A program made the translations under genes and the position numbers. From Artemisia argyi (taxonomy: Eukaryota; Streptophyta; Magnoliopsida; Asterales; Asteraceae), in contig CM060685.1 in assembly GCA_030686995.1 (NCBI GenBank), positions 22,304,065 through 22,368,064 on the forward strand: 64,000 bases of DNA, read 5' to 3'. The notes beneath the pieces are model-generated. The model had not been told where the DNA came from. It saw only the letters and a program-made list of their open reading frames with translations, and searched no databases. Positions 13,332 through 25,557 of the stretch are shown in pieces. The first letter of the stretch is position 1, and each line of letters starts with the position of its first letter.

Positions 13332-15493
13332 TTGGTTATAGAGAATTGGGTATTATTAAAACCTAGACTATAACTACTTTTACAAAACTTAACCCTATGA
13401 CCGCCACATACCTGCCTGCCGAACCTGCTGCCTCATTATAAAACATTTTATTTTAAAGTAAGGGATATATTACTAGTGTAACTAAGCTAAGTATTTCAAA
13501 ATTCATTGAACCTCGGTGGAATATAGATTGATCACCTATATTCGACCAGGGACAGTGGGACATAGCCTGATCACCTATGTCTAACTCAGAGGTGAATTTT
13601 GCGATACTAAGAGTAGTTATAATATAATTATGTCCAAATTGGTTTTCAACTTGATTTATGAAAATTTTAAAATTTCTGTGCGTGTACATAAGCATTGCAT
13701 ATCATAAAAGTTTACATCTACACACAACACACTGGTATCACAATACTTTTTCTCTTATATGGAACACTCTTTTATCACAATCTGGGTATGTTACAGTCAC
13801 CTCTACCCCAAACCTTACACTCAATCGATGTTGTACCTTCCTTGCTAAGTACACTACTAGGACAGCCAATTGATTGATGGTAGCAATCAACACCCTCCTT
13901 CAGAATCGTACTCTGAACTTGCTAAACTCCCATTCAGCATAGATGCAATGCCCAACAGAAACCTTAAAACCTTAAGGAGGAACCTAGACCACTATCTCTG
14001 GAACACACACATAATCCTTTACGTATCCCTCTAGAATACGAGTCCTTGCTACCCTCTTATAAGATAATAAGTTGTGTCTCTATTAGCATACAAACTGTTT
14101 TCGATTATTCTACAGACCATTTTGTGTTCATCCTACAAAATGTTTTACTGCTATTTCATGAAATAGAGATTTTGACTCTGCTACTATTTTATAAACAATG
14201 AATTTTTTGCCGACTATAAACCGTTTTACGAATAAATTTTACAACTATTTTATTATGATTCATTACCTTACTACCATTCTATAAAACAACAAACATTATC
14301 GCTAGCATTTTGTAAACAATATTACAATTACTCTACAAGTCTTACTACACCTTACGAACTATTTTACTCCCAAACTGCTTTGCTACTAAATCACAATACT
14401 AAAGAACAATTTTGCTACTATTTTACAAATGATAAATTATTTTCCTATTACTTTATAAACAGTTTTACAGACCATTTTATAAATTATTCTGCAATCACCT
14501 GGTGAACTATTTACTCCTTTGAAAAGTATTTTATGTTAATACCACATAAAAAAAAAGGAAAAAAAATCTTCTCCTTTGTAACTAAACCAGACCCTAGGAG
14601 TATATATATCCATACCTCTGCCTGAAACTATGAATAACAATGAACTCCATCTAGCATTAAACATCTAGCCCTACTCAACCTTGACAACTAGACATTACCC
14701 TTGGGCATAAAAAAAATGTAGAAGTATATATCTGACTACACCTTTTTCTTTGATATTCTCATTTTAAGGACCGTTCTTTAAAAACGAGTTTAAATCAACT
14801 ACAAAACTCGTAGTAATATTTTACCGAGATACTCATTTTCTTGAATTAAAAGTTTTTCGATCAGACATTATCAAGGACTTTGCATATTAAAGAGTGACCA
14901 AATGTTAATTTTTGAGAAATTGTTTTATCTACACCATGCTTAAAAACCCACCCTACTAAATCATATATCTTTTTAGTCGAACCTTATCAAACTTTTAAAA
15001 GTTAAGAAATAACTAAAAATCAATTTTTGCGGAATTACCTTATTACTTGAAATATTGTTTTGGCCAAATTTATAATCACTTTACAAAAATGAAGATTTCA
15101 AATTTTCTCCATTCCCCTAAAACAATGCACAATTTCGGAACAAATCTTGGAGACCAGCCAACATACCTGATTACCACTTTACATCAGAACAAGTTGGGAA
15201 CCTTGTGCCACTAGGATATAAACCATAATTGGATTTAGACCAATAAAATTTATAGGAGCCACACTACAAGGCTGCGAAAGATCGTGAGGTTAAGATTAGA
15301 ACCATTATCCTGTTAAACTTACTCTAGGAATCATTGTGCCTTACCAAAAACCTTAGAAGGGGATACCAATAGCAGACAACCTAATTACTCTCCCACACGC
15401 AAAGAGAAAACGTTAAACAACCTAGTGGGACCCAAATCAGTTACAAGTACCATCACCCCTTCCCAAGCACCACACTATCGGGTAACATAGATT

Positions 15494-15513
15494 GAATCGC
15501 GAGGACGCGATTC
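15494..15513 (+). other. Perfect hairpin before the polypurine tract
   Basis: GAATCGCG (15494-15501) pairs with CGCGATTC (15506-15513) around the loop AGGA. It lies five bases before the polypurine tract. Related Del/Tekay elements carry a similar GAATC...GATTC sequence at this place. Confidence 0.75.
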
Positions 15514-15518
15514 CTTTT

Positions 15519-15526
15519 AAGGAGGG
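15519..15526 (+). other. Polypurine tract of the 15 kb element
   Basis: AAGGAGGG lies five bases before the right LTR start (15532) and is the expected site for plus-strand priming. Confidence 0.85.
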
Positions 15527-15531
15527 TAGAC

Positions 15532-18500
15532 TGTAACCACCCGTAATTTTCCAAACATTATTTTAATAATAGATTTCTATTTATTATTACTTATCTAATT
15601 TGCTAAGCATATACGAGCTCACTTGGCTAAATCACGGGAAGCTATCCCACGTACTGAGACACGCATTAACATTTGCAGAAAATTTATTTTATCAGAAAAT
15701 GTTAAATATTATTTTCCTGGCATTTACTAATGATTAAAATTTAAAAACGAGAAGGTGTCTCGTTTTTTCTGAAAAATTGAGCCCGCACGCGTTCCGATAC
15801 ACAGTTAATTATGGCAAAAGTCACATATATATTTTTATGAGTCAGATATAATATTTTTATATCACTATTGTATAAACACACTCTAAACCGTATCTTACGC
15901 GTTTTGCTAAAAACGTCAAACCGGGACATCGCGGCACATATTTAAGCTCAAACGGGACACGAAATAAACCACGAAAAATCAAAATAATTTTTCCCCTAAA
16001 TATTTCTGTTTTTGCCGCCCCATATGCCAGCTCATGGTCACATGTTTTGCTAAGTATGTGTGATGGGTAAAAGAATGCATTACCTTTTTTCATTTTCATG
16101 CTAATAACCAACTCGCACTATTACCCACTAGCTTTTAGGCCCAAATGAGATTCCTTATCTTCTTTTCTTATAATTTGAACAAGACACACATGCATACATT
16201 CAGTTCCTTACAAATTTTGCAAAAACAAAGAGCATAAACAAGAGTTAGTGATTTTGGAAGCTAAGTGTCTTGCATTTTGGTACTTGGGTTATAAAATTGT
16301 TCTTGCCTTCTTGGTTTCTTCTACTCGATCCACAAACATCCCACTGTAAGGATTCCAAGTTCCTTAATTTTGTGTTTATGTTGTTTTACTTATATATTAA
16401 ACATTTTAATATCTAGTAATATGTAACTATCATTATGTTTTGAAAACAAAAATGTGTTTCTTGATTTTATTTGACTCGACATACATACAAGTATAGTTAA
16501 GAGGTTGTGTGGTGATATCTTGTTTTGTTTAATACTTATAAACACCTTAAAAATAAGCTAGTGCTTATTTAGTTTTTCATTCGACATACACATACAAGTT
16601 GTGACTTATTTATGAAAATTTCGGACTAAAAATGACTAAGGAAATATAGATCTAAAGTTAACTTGAGTATTGGCTCATTTTGGAAAAAGTGCTTATTTTG
16701 TAAAACTTAACAACTTATCTGATAACATTGAGCTTATTAACTTGTTTTGAAAACTAAAATTTAAACACAACGTATAACCCACTGTTTAGAGTTAACTATT
16801 TTGGAATCACAGTTAAGAAGCTAGATAAATACCAAACATATGCATTATATAACAAAAAGAAGTTGTAGTCCAATGGTGAGGTTGCTCACCCTACAGACTC
16901 GAGTTCGAACCCCCTAACTGTCACCATTTTGCGATTTTCATTTTTACTAGTTTTACACCTATAGCTCTTGGACTAATGATAACTACTCAATAATTTCTTT
17001 TAACAATGGGATAATTGTACTAAGTGTACTACTAGTTAACTAAATGATAATTGTAAACTATATAAGTACACATATATTGACTATTGACAATGAGATATTT
17101 TTGCAACACATGATAAATATGAAATTTTCAGGAAAACTAAAACATACGAACGGGTCATGCCCGATTTTCGTTAGAAATTTATACTTGGTAAATTTTTCAT
17201 AAGACCCGACTAAAAGACGAAAACAAACTATCTTAAATACATATATTCTATTATAAAATAAATCTCACTATCTCTCTTTTAGCTAATTAATTATATATAT
17301 ACTTATATATGTACTGTTAACTAATGACATTCCTATATTTTTCGACGACGACTATTATTCACGATACTTACTTTGCAGTTGTTTCCCGTACACTTTTCCA
17401 AGAGCCAATACTTACAAACACTTTTGAAATTATTTAAAAATAAACACTACAACACAAGCAACAATAAACACAAACACTTGAGTACACTTAAACTTATTTA
17501 AACTTCATCGAGTCTTAAACCTGAAATTGTAAACTAAGACTTGCCATACTATTCTAGGTCGCGTGTCGGTGCCGCACACTATCACTACTTGACTTTTTAC
17601 TATCATACTGCAATTTACTAAGGTGAGTTCATACCCCCTACTTTTACTTGTTTTTACAACTGTTTTGGGGGAGAATACATGCTCGTTTTTAACTAAACTC
17701 AATGCTTGTTTATACTTAAACTCGTTACTTGCTCTTACTTGAAACATGACTTATTTACTTATTGCATACTGGATTTCCTTATTATAGACGCAAGTGTTTA
17801 AATCATATATGTGAGTTTATAACCCCAACTTTACTTGTACTTGTTTTACAAACCTTGGGGTGAGAAACATGGAAAACATTTTATGGACCATAAACAATAC
17901 TTTACGCTCTTAGAACTATTGCGCAGTTAGCCTAAGCCCCTGAACCCACTGTTATGCCCACCTTCATGAACCGTTAATTCCTGCTGGGAAGCGCGATTGA
18001 TATAAATAGATCTATTGGGGGTGACTTCCCCCGTTCGGTTGGCCAGACGGGTCAATGCGGGCGTATATCAAGTCGGATTACGAGTGTATTGGGTTAAACA
18101 CTCGCTATGGGCGCTGATTATTATTTATGTGCTACATGTAGCGCACTGAACTGTCGAGCTTCGGTTGCATGAACTTAGTTCTAGCGTAATAGACTTTTAC
18201 TTTTATGTGGCATTATATTCGTTGTAATGATCACATACTTTGCCTTTGGTCCAACTTTATGCTTAATACTTATGGTCTACTACTCATATGTTTCTTGACG
18301 CTGTGAGTAAAGCAGTAGTCACTAAAACTGAATTTGATTTGTATGTGAAAGGTTATTCACACTCGAAAACCTTGTGGTCCACATTACTACATTTACTTGA
18401 AAGTAAACTATATTTTCATGACATTGTGAGCGACACAATGGTCACAAAACTTTTACAGAACTCACATTTCTTTTATACTAAATTGCTTTTATACAAACCT

Positions 18501-18814
18501 ATGAACTCACCAACCTCGTGTTGACACTTTTTAGCATGTATTTTCAGGTTTAAGGCGATAACTAACTGTTGAAGGCTTTTGGCATGGCATGGCATGGTCA
18601 TAGATTACTCTGATATATCTGGGACCGCATAAATTCTTTTATGGGCCTTATTACCACACTATTTTTGGAATGATGTAAACTAAATGTTTCAACTATGAAA
18701 TTTATTCTTAATGGTTGAGTTAAAACCATTCTTTGTTCCTTGCGTTGTGATACCAATTTAGTAGCACCCCAGTGACATTATTTTCTGCTGCGACCCATTT
18801 TTGGGGGTGTTACA
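15532..18814 (+). repeat. Right LTR, 3283 bp, single-unit form
   Basis: Starts TGTAACCACCCG and ends GGGGGTGTTACA. It contains one copy of the ~2.08 kb block (from 16543) and the 8-base ATACGAAC segment that is otherwise found only in unit 1 of the left LTR. It probably represents the original LTR layout. Confidence 0.95.
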
Positions 18815-19292
18815 TGTTGGGTTTTGAATTATGCTGCTTGGTGAAACTGCTGCTATGGTGAGAATGCTGCTAAGGATAAAGATTCTGCTGCTGTCATTCA
18901 AAGTGTTGCTATTGGAAAATACTGCTAGTGGAATCTACTGCTGAAGAGATATGCATGTATACGTAATAGATAATTATAGAATAGATTGTGTGTATATCTT
19001 ATGTATCTAGAATATTCTTATCTTGTGTAGAAAGGTATTGTAAACCTAGTAGGACTCCTTGGCCTATAAAAGGAGGATCCTAGGGTTAGTTTTGAGTACG
19101 TATTGTTTTAGTCTCGTTTACACTTCAAGGTTGTAAAACCCTAGCATTGTTGAGTGCTCATATTATTAATATATTGAAGTGTTGATTGTGAATTGTTCTT
19201 CTTCAGTTAAGCTTTAATATTCCGCGTTTTAGCTTAAGTGTTAAACTCAAGTCAACTTCTATATAAGATCGTTTGCTCAACTGGGATCAACA
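18815..19292 (+). mobile_element. Copia-type 5' LTR, split by the 15 kb element
   Basis: Starts TGTTGGGTTTTG at 18815 and ends CA at 19292, two bases before a PBS. A TATA box (CCTATAAAAG) lies near 19063. Its first five bases are the same as the target duplication of the 15 kb element, so that element landed five bases inside this LTR. The original left neighbour is therefore 3793, within the Athila-like gag. Confidence 0.85.
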
Positions 19293-19294
19293 AG

Positions 19295-19306
19295 TGGTAT
19301 CAGAGC
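19295..19306 (+). other. Primer-binding site of the Copia element
   Basis: TGGTATCAGAGC follows the LTR end by two bases and matches the initiator tRNA-Met 3' end. Confidence 0.92.
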
Positions 19307-19378
19307 TTGTGATCTAGAAGTTGAAATCAAGAAGAATTCATTCCTTGCAAGTTTGCTATTCCAAAACAATTGCTGAAG

Positions 19379-19920
19379 ATGGGTGATGACACACATATGG
19401 TGACTGCTTCAAAGGTTCCCATGCTCAATCCAAGTGAGTATGAACTGTGGATGATGAGGATCAGACAGTACATTCGAATGATTGACTTCAACATGTGGAA
19501 TGTGATTGTGAAGGGTGACTCTTTACCTAAAAAGGGTGCTGATGGACAAGAAATTCCTATCAAGACTGCAGAAGAAAATACAATTAGAAAGATGGAAATC
19601 AAGGCACACAGTATTCTCTTAATGGGAATACCTAATGAATTCCAATTGGATTTTGATGGCTGTGAAACTGCAAAAGAATTGATGGATGCTGTTGAATTTA
19701 GGTTTGGAGGGAATGATGCTACAAAGAAGTCAAGGAAAAATATGTTGAAGCATCAGTTTGAAAACTTTACTGCTGAAAGTGGAGAAAAAATTTATGGCAC
19801 ATACAACAGGCTTAATCAACTAGTCAGTCACTTAAAGCTTGTTGGCTATGTGGTTCCACAAGAAGATGTAAACCTCAAGTTCCTTAGAAGTCTTGCACCT
19901 GAATGGAGTATGCACACAGT
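19379..19920 (+). pseudogene. Copia gag, N-terminal part, truncated
   Basis: Starts at the ATG at 19379 (MGDDTHMVTASKVPML). The product is a Copia capsid (UBN2/Retrotran_gag type): it shows SEYELWMMRIRQYI, a LLMGIPNEFQLDF helix, AKELMDAVEFRFGG and FLRSLAPEWSMHTV. Similarity stops after HTV near 19920; the frame runs on only briefly into unrelated sequence. Zinc knuckle, protease, integrase, reverse transcriptase and 3' LTR are absent, so only the 5' end of this element remains. Confidence 0.88.
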
Positions 19921-19992
19921 TTTTAGTTGGATCGGAATGATTTACGGGTAGTCCATTAACGGTGCTTAGCACCTAAGCAGTTAAATAAGCAA

Positions 19993-20207
19993 AAAACCTA
20001 AACAAGCCATCAGCAATAAGTATGATATCTAGACAGAATCTAATGGTAGTTTGTAATAAGGGCGGAGCCAAAAAGTTATGGTCGAGGGGGCAAACTTTAC
20101 TAATTTTTAAAAACTACACTATAAATCGGTTCGCTAGAGGGGAAAATTACAAAAGTAACAAGATATTTTAAACTTTTACACTACAATTTTTTTTGCTAGG
20201 GGTACGT
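19993..20207 (+). repeat. Direct repeat copy 1 (~215 bp)
   Basis: Runs from AAAACCTAAACAAGCC to TTGCTAGGGGTACGT. It recurs 400 bases later with scattered substitutions. Contains no gene. Confidence 0.85.
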
Positions 20208-20289
20208 ACCAACCCTGCCCCCCTCCTGTCTCTGCCTATTGTTTGTAGCATATAGTAAAACAAATAAAAGTACGATGACTACAGATAAG

Positions 20290-20390
20290 AGGGTGTTTTT
20301 TTCGGTTTATATAGCCGGCTTATGGCTTATTTGGTTTTGGGCTTATGTTTCATAACCTCACTTTTTGTGGCTTATTTTGAAAGTCTTATA
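20290..20390 (+). mobile_element. MITE fragment, same family as 29539-29735
   Basis: GGGTGTTTTTTTCGGTTTATATAG followed by CTTATGGCTTATTTGG and CTTTTTGTGGCTTA matches the left half of the inverted-repeat element at 29539. Only one arm is present between the two direct repeats. Confidence 0.55.
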
Positions 20391-20392
20391 CG

Positions 20393-20608
20393 AAAACCTA
20401 AACAAGCCATCAGCTATAAGTATGATATCTAGACAGAATCTAATGGTAGTTTGAAGCAAGGGTGGAGCCAGAAAGTTATGGTCGAGGGGGTAAACTTTAA
20501 TAATTTTTAGAAACTACAGTATAAATCGGTTCGCTAGAGGGAAAAATTACCAAAATAGCACGATATTTTAAAATTTTACACTACAATTTTTTTCGCTAGG
20601 GGGCACGT
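20393..20608 (+). repeat. Direct repeat copy 2 (~215 bp), interrupted
   Basis: Second copy of the 19993-20207 repeat. It ends at GGGGGCACGT, exactly where a TGTTGG LTR terminus begins, whereas copy 1 continues. An LTR therefore seems to have inserted into this copy. Confidence 0.8.
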
Positions 20609-20609
20609 G

Positions 20610-21060
20610 TGTTGGAATTATGATATCATGGCATTCATATAAAATAAACCAAACACATCAAGTGAGTATAGCGGAAGCAATTATAAAAAGATCATATAAC
20701 ATGTAATTAATTAATCAATAATAAATAGTAAACATACCTTTGTGATTCTAGCCCGAACAAGAATCAATGCAATCTTCCGGAACCAAGAACCCTAATTAGG
20801 ATTTATGTGAATTATAAGAATTACCCCTTACCTCTTTTGTAATTCAATCCAAGAATCAAACAATAATGTGTTTGAATCACGTTCTTGTACACACGTACTA
20901 ATTCAAGAAAAAGTTTATGCAAGTAAATCAAACACAAAACTATGTTTAGTTGATGAAAATCGAAATCCCTTAAGGGATTAATATAGGATATGGAAATGTT
21001 GAAATAGGGTGTCTTTAGTAATTTACTTAGGTTATAAGAGTAAGTTTTAAAATAAGTTGG
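20610..21060 (-). mobile_element. Probable Copia LTR fragment, minus orientation
   Basis: Read on the minus strand the segment shows a leader-like CCTAATTAGGGTTCTTGG, then GCTTCCGCTATAC, and it ends ATTCCAACA at 20610, a common form of Copia LTR 3' end. No PBS follows and no matching second LTR or target duplication was found, so the far boundary is a guess. Confidence 0.45.
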
Positions 21061-22032
21061 CTTTGTCACATGTTTATTAAAAGAATCATAAGCTATAAGT
21101 TTTTATAAACCGGTAACAGAGCTTTTTAAAATCTTATAACTTATTATTCTTTATAAGTTTTTATAAGCGGTTATTCATTATAATTTGTGTTAGAAAAAAT
21201 TTGGCATGTTGAACTCATCTTATTTTCAGACACAGACTAACAAATGTAGCTTGCTGTAGCTAGTAGACCATTTGTTCGATTTCTTAAAACTGATTAACGG
21301 TTAGTCAGTGTGTGAGAAAAACAAAAGTTTACCAACGACGTAATATTTACTAGTTATAGTATGTATGGTTGGACATTTGTTTGTATGTTGATATTTATCT
21401 ACCAAATACACGTATGTGTGATTTTGGGGTGATATAGCCGTGTTATTGTGAGTTAATAAGGTCGATCCACTTGTGTCAGCTCAGCCTGTTCAGCATTAGA
21501 GCATCGTCTCGTTATTTTGATAAAATGAAAAGTTTGCACAAGCAACATTTTATACAGACTTTTCATTTTATCGTTAGTTTCTACAAGACTACAACTATAA
21601 GAGTAACATGTTCGGGCACCCAAACATGATGCACGTGTATTTTTGGTGTGCTTCCTACGCTATGATTGAGGCCGCACAACGGTGTGCCTGTATGGGCATG
21701 ACCAGGGCCGTCCCATGAAATCTATAAATTTTTCAAGGCCCCGGACGAAATTACAAAATGAGGCCTTTCGAGAAGGAATGTTATATATAAAGTGTTACCG
21801 TTTATAAGGTATAATGCAATTAGTTATCTAATTGTTCTAACATATTACTCATTTAAGATAGTTTTTCATCTAAATACTATTTTCTTTGTGGAAAATATGT
21901 GTGCGCATGCATATAACTATTAACAGGAAAAATTTTGGGGGCCCTACAAATTTTGAGGCCCTGAGTGGTCGCTCACCTTGCACACCCTAAAAGAGTGCGA
22001 AGTGCCAAATATGTTTCTTACTTTCTTTTTTA
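21061..22032. other. Gene-free repeat-derived region
   Basis: No gene is seen. 21419-21702 resembles 358-500. 21707-21985 has a GGGCCGTCCC start and GGCCCTGAG end that suggest a degraded element. Confidence 0.5.
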
Positions 22033-23528
22033 CTAGCCTCAAGGCCCTCCCGAAGGGCGGCTAGCTTCAAGAATTCTTTAAATGATAAAAGAAGTAAAAT
22101 GGTTAGTAGAAATAACATTAGTTGATATAATATTAAAATTCAAAAGTTAAGGTAAAATGTCATTTGCAAAATATCCGCAAGGAAGCTAAATAATCTTGGT
22201 TGTTTAACCAAAAAGTAGCTAAGAACTAAAAAGACACTTATAGTTGATGAAGGACTTCTTTATAGACAACGTTTGTTGTAGAATTACAATAGTTGTCATC
22301 TTTATCGCAACATAAAACATCTAAAATAAATAAAAAATATATTCCATAAAGCACATTATTATGGTAATAGCGTGAAGGACTCATTAAAACCTTGAAGATT
22401 CTGAAGAACTCATGTGAGGCATAATATGATATGAAATAGACACATGCTTTCAAAAATATGTCAAATTCTCATGTTACCAATGCCCACTAACACTGAACCA
22501 CCTGCACAAAATAGACGCATATTAGAATGTGTTTTGACCCGTTATCCAACAACGAAGTCACCCAATGGGAAAACTAGCGAAGTATCAACTTACTAAATTT
22601 CAATACTTAAGACATCATCTAAAGACCAATTAAAAAAAAGTTGTGCAAACACTTTTATGTTAAACTATACGATTATTTTCACACATTAGCTTTTTAGAAA
22701 TGTGATAAAAGGACAATAGCTAACCCATCCATGACCACCTTTAGAAAAGTCACATACCCGAAAATTATAAAAGTATACATGAACAGAACTATTAAAAGGT
22801 TACCTATATTTGCACCAAGGTTCACTGGACAGCTCGTTTGGCCTCATAGTACCCACGACCCTTATAATAACACAAAGGATCAAATATGGCATATCTTAGG
22901 TAAGTACTTGTGTGCTTGTTAGTTTACATAAATAAGTAGTTTGGAATGTCTCGGTGTAACTACTTAGAAAAAAAAAAACTTTCAATTGCGTATCCACTTA
23001 TTCAAGAATATAAAAGAAACTTAGAAATAGCAAGTTGTTTTTCCATAAATTTTAAGCAGATAAGCGGTATCAAATAAGCAATCCCAAACACCCCATGATG
23101 CTAAATTTAGAGACATAACCTACGTAATTTAGTTGAATAACATCGTACCATGTAATAGGCATTTGAAGTTGTAATATTTAGTAATTTAATCATTAATGGG
23201 GTGTTTGGGGTCGCTTGTTACAGCTGCATTAGTAAATAATCAGATGTAACTAAATGCAACGCAAGTGATAGTGTTTGGATTTGCTTAAGATTATGAAACT
23301 AACACAATTTAATTTAGATATGGCTCCACATACCAACACACTAATCATTTATTATATACCATATAAAGTATAAAAGGTAGGTAATATATTTTATAGGAGT
23401 AACAAACTAATTTTCCTTTTTTATTATAAATTTTTCTTAATGTGATTACAAATATACCTGTTGTCCTAACTGATTACATATTTTGATATAAAAAATCATA
23501 AAGATATCAAAATTACGTGTTCTCTTAC

Positions 23529-23665
23529 ATGTGAGACTTGAAGACTTCAAGAGCCATGATTGCTTTCGTTAAATTTTGTTTGGATTTAGTAGCAATTTTT
23601 GAAGCAAATTTCATAGATAAATCAAAGTTCTCTTTCCTTGCTATCTGAATAATAACTTCCATGAT
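23529..23665 (-). pseudogene. Replication factor C subunit 3-like exon (captured fragment)
   Basis: 137 bases with a consensus acceptor (CTCAG) before and donor (GTAAGA) after. It encodes about 45 residues, including [12 protein letters not shown] and [13 protein letters not shown], then [12 protein letters not shown]. This fits the lid-domain region of the clamp-loader subunit RFC3, where a helix 'IA..S..NLR.AI..LE' follows the AAA+ core. In a real RFC3 the AAA+ Walker motifs would lie on upstream exons; none is visible on the minus strand between here and 26 kb, nor is the C-terminal part found below 23.5 kb. It is best read as one exon carried by the Helitron. Confidence 0.6.
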
Positions 23666-24577
23666 CTGAGATTATAAGACACATAAATCAGATGATATTA
23701 TGACACTTGGTGAATATAGCGAGTATTCATTGTGTATAACTTAATGCTCAAAAAATAATGACAATCTCTGAGTTGAAAATGTGTGAGGGCAGGATAACGG
23801 GTCAAAACACGCCGGATAGAAGTGCCACAGAATGTACTATTCACTTCTTTGCAGTCACATTAGCACATCAATGTAGTATACTATTCACATTTTACCAATA
23901 TATGCAACACACTGAATTCAACCATTTCTACAACATGCTTAGTGGTTCTTACCAAGGTATACAATTTGTTATGCCAAATGGCTCAAAATTGCATATAATG
24001 AAAAAGTAAATAATATTGCACTAAAAGGTTAAGATATGTATGATTGTATGTGCATATATGGGTAAAATGTGACTATTACCTTGCATTTTAATGTGCTAAA
24101 TATGATAGCAAAAAGTATACTTTAACATTAACTAACTTGTGTTAATATCGTGATTTTGGGAATTTTTATGCATTTGACTGCACTAAGTATGGCTACCCAT
24201 TTTCGCCAATTTGACCCGTATTCTCTTTAGCTAAATCTTTTAACTTAAATATAACCTGCTAGAGATAACCTATAACCCAAAAATTCCTCCTCAGACAAAG
24301 AATATAGCACTTACTTCATGAGTTACATGAGCATAAGCTTGATAATATGGCACCGACTTTTCATCGGTTCAAAAATCTCAACATAGGACCAATTTACAAA
24401 CATCTAAATAGCAATCAATAATCCACTTTATTAGGTGCTGAATGTTGTTATCACCTTTATCAACATCATAAAGGACCATCACTGTAGACAAAAGAATGAA
24501 AACACTAAGTTCAAATTCAAAGTTAAATCTTCAGGAAAATATTTAATACAACTGAAACTGGAATAAAAAAAACATAC

Positions 24578-24727
24578 CCATAAGAGCACCATGGATCCAA
24601 GTATATCGTAACAAAGTGTGAAGATACTCGTTGAGTTACTCTCCTTTCGTGAACCAATATCTCGCAACACATCTCCATCTCTTACGATTGACATGTTCCA
24701 ATTCACAACACCATTAATCACGCACAA
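24578..24727 (-). other. Possible second captured exon, unidentified
   Basis: An open stretch on the minus strand with NWNMSIVRDGDVLRDIG and a CYDILGSMVLLW end that meets a GTATGT donor. No family is recognised. Could be chance. Confidence 0.2.
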
Positions 24728-25542
24728 CAAAACTGTATTTAACTACCATTTCACTAACAAACATATAACACATAACAACTATAGTGTGTAACCACGTTAC
24801 AACAAACATTACTCACTTTGTATGTCAATAAACTTGTTTTTTTAATCCCTCGACCACATCGAGTACAAATTATAAATAACAATTTTTTGAAAAGAAACCT
24901 TTCATGATTATATGCTTACCATTACTTTATGATGTTTTTATGGCTTAATCATAAATTATATGATTGTTGAGACATTACATTATAAAACTTTTAAAGAAAA
25001 TTGCTAACCATAAATTAGTGAGATTGTTGTTTTTTCTCGGTTGATTCTTTTGTACAATGCGCACATGCATTTCATCAAACACATGGTCTGCATAAAACAC
25101 ATCGTCGGTTCGTAGCAAATAAACTAACTAATTTTGTCACATATCAAACATAAGAAAAAATAAATCAAATGGGTAACAAAATTTTCTATAAAACACATTG
25201 ATAAAACGCAGCCTTAGAATCACAAAACTAAAATGAAAAACATTTTTTGCGTAAATCAATCACAAAACTTCAACATCCAAATCATTTTCTATTGATAATC
25301 AAAACATGTAAAATTAAAAATAAATAAATAAATAAATAAAAACATATTTACCACTGGTTGATTTTTGCATCTTTTGTTATCAAAACCGTTTCTTTTATCA
25401 TCAAAAGTTGATTTTGTGTTTTTCGGTTAAGATTTGAAAAGAGGATCTTGAGAGGATTGTCTGTGTGTTTTTTATGTTGTGATACCAAATGAAACAATGG
25501 CTGGGTAATGCCGCCCAAATTTTTGAAGAATTTAATGTTTAG

Positions 25543-25557
25543 AACGTGATACAAACA
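25543..25557. repeat. Left target-site duplication of the LINE
   Basis: AACGTGATACAAACA, repeated exactly at 25937-25951. Confidence 0.92.

Larger units (their letters stand above)
13316..15531 (+). mobile_element. Non-coding internal region of the 15 kb element
   Basis: About 2.2 kb between the LTRs. No frame longer than about 80 residues is open and none shows a retroelement domain. From about 14090 to 14530 there is a degenerate short-period repeat built on words like CTATTTTACAAAC, so the stretch may have arisen by local amplification. A perfect 8-bp stem with a 4-base loop (15494-15513) precedes the polypurine tract. Confidence 0.85.
3799..18814 (+). mobile_element. Non-autonomous LTR retrotransposon (LARD-like, Tekay/Del-like signals) with unequal LTRs
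   Basis: A complete element of 15016 bp bounded by TG...CA ends and a 5-bp target duplication TGTTG. Parts: left LTR 3799-13315, PBS complementary to initiator tRNA-Met at 13319-13331, non-coding internal region, polypurine tract AAGGAGGG at 15519-15526, right LTR 15532-18814. No gag or pol reading frame exists anywhere inside, so it must depend on proteins of another element. The TGTAAC...GTTACA ends, the PBS context and the hairpin before the polypurine tract resemble Del/Tekay chromovirus Gypsy elements; this assignment is inference. The first 1011 bases of the two LTRs align without gaps and show only about seven differences, so insertion is fairly recent. The left LTR carries three extra 2078-bp units. 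Confidence 0.93.

Noticed and set aside
23758..24009. 83-residue plus-strand frame inside the putative Helitron
   Set aside because: No recognisable family or splice signals; runs against the orientation of the captured exon.
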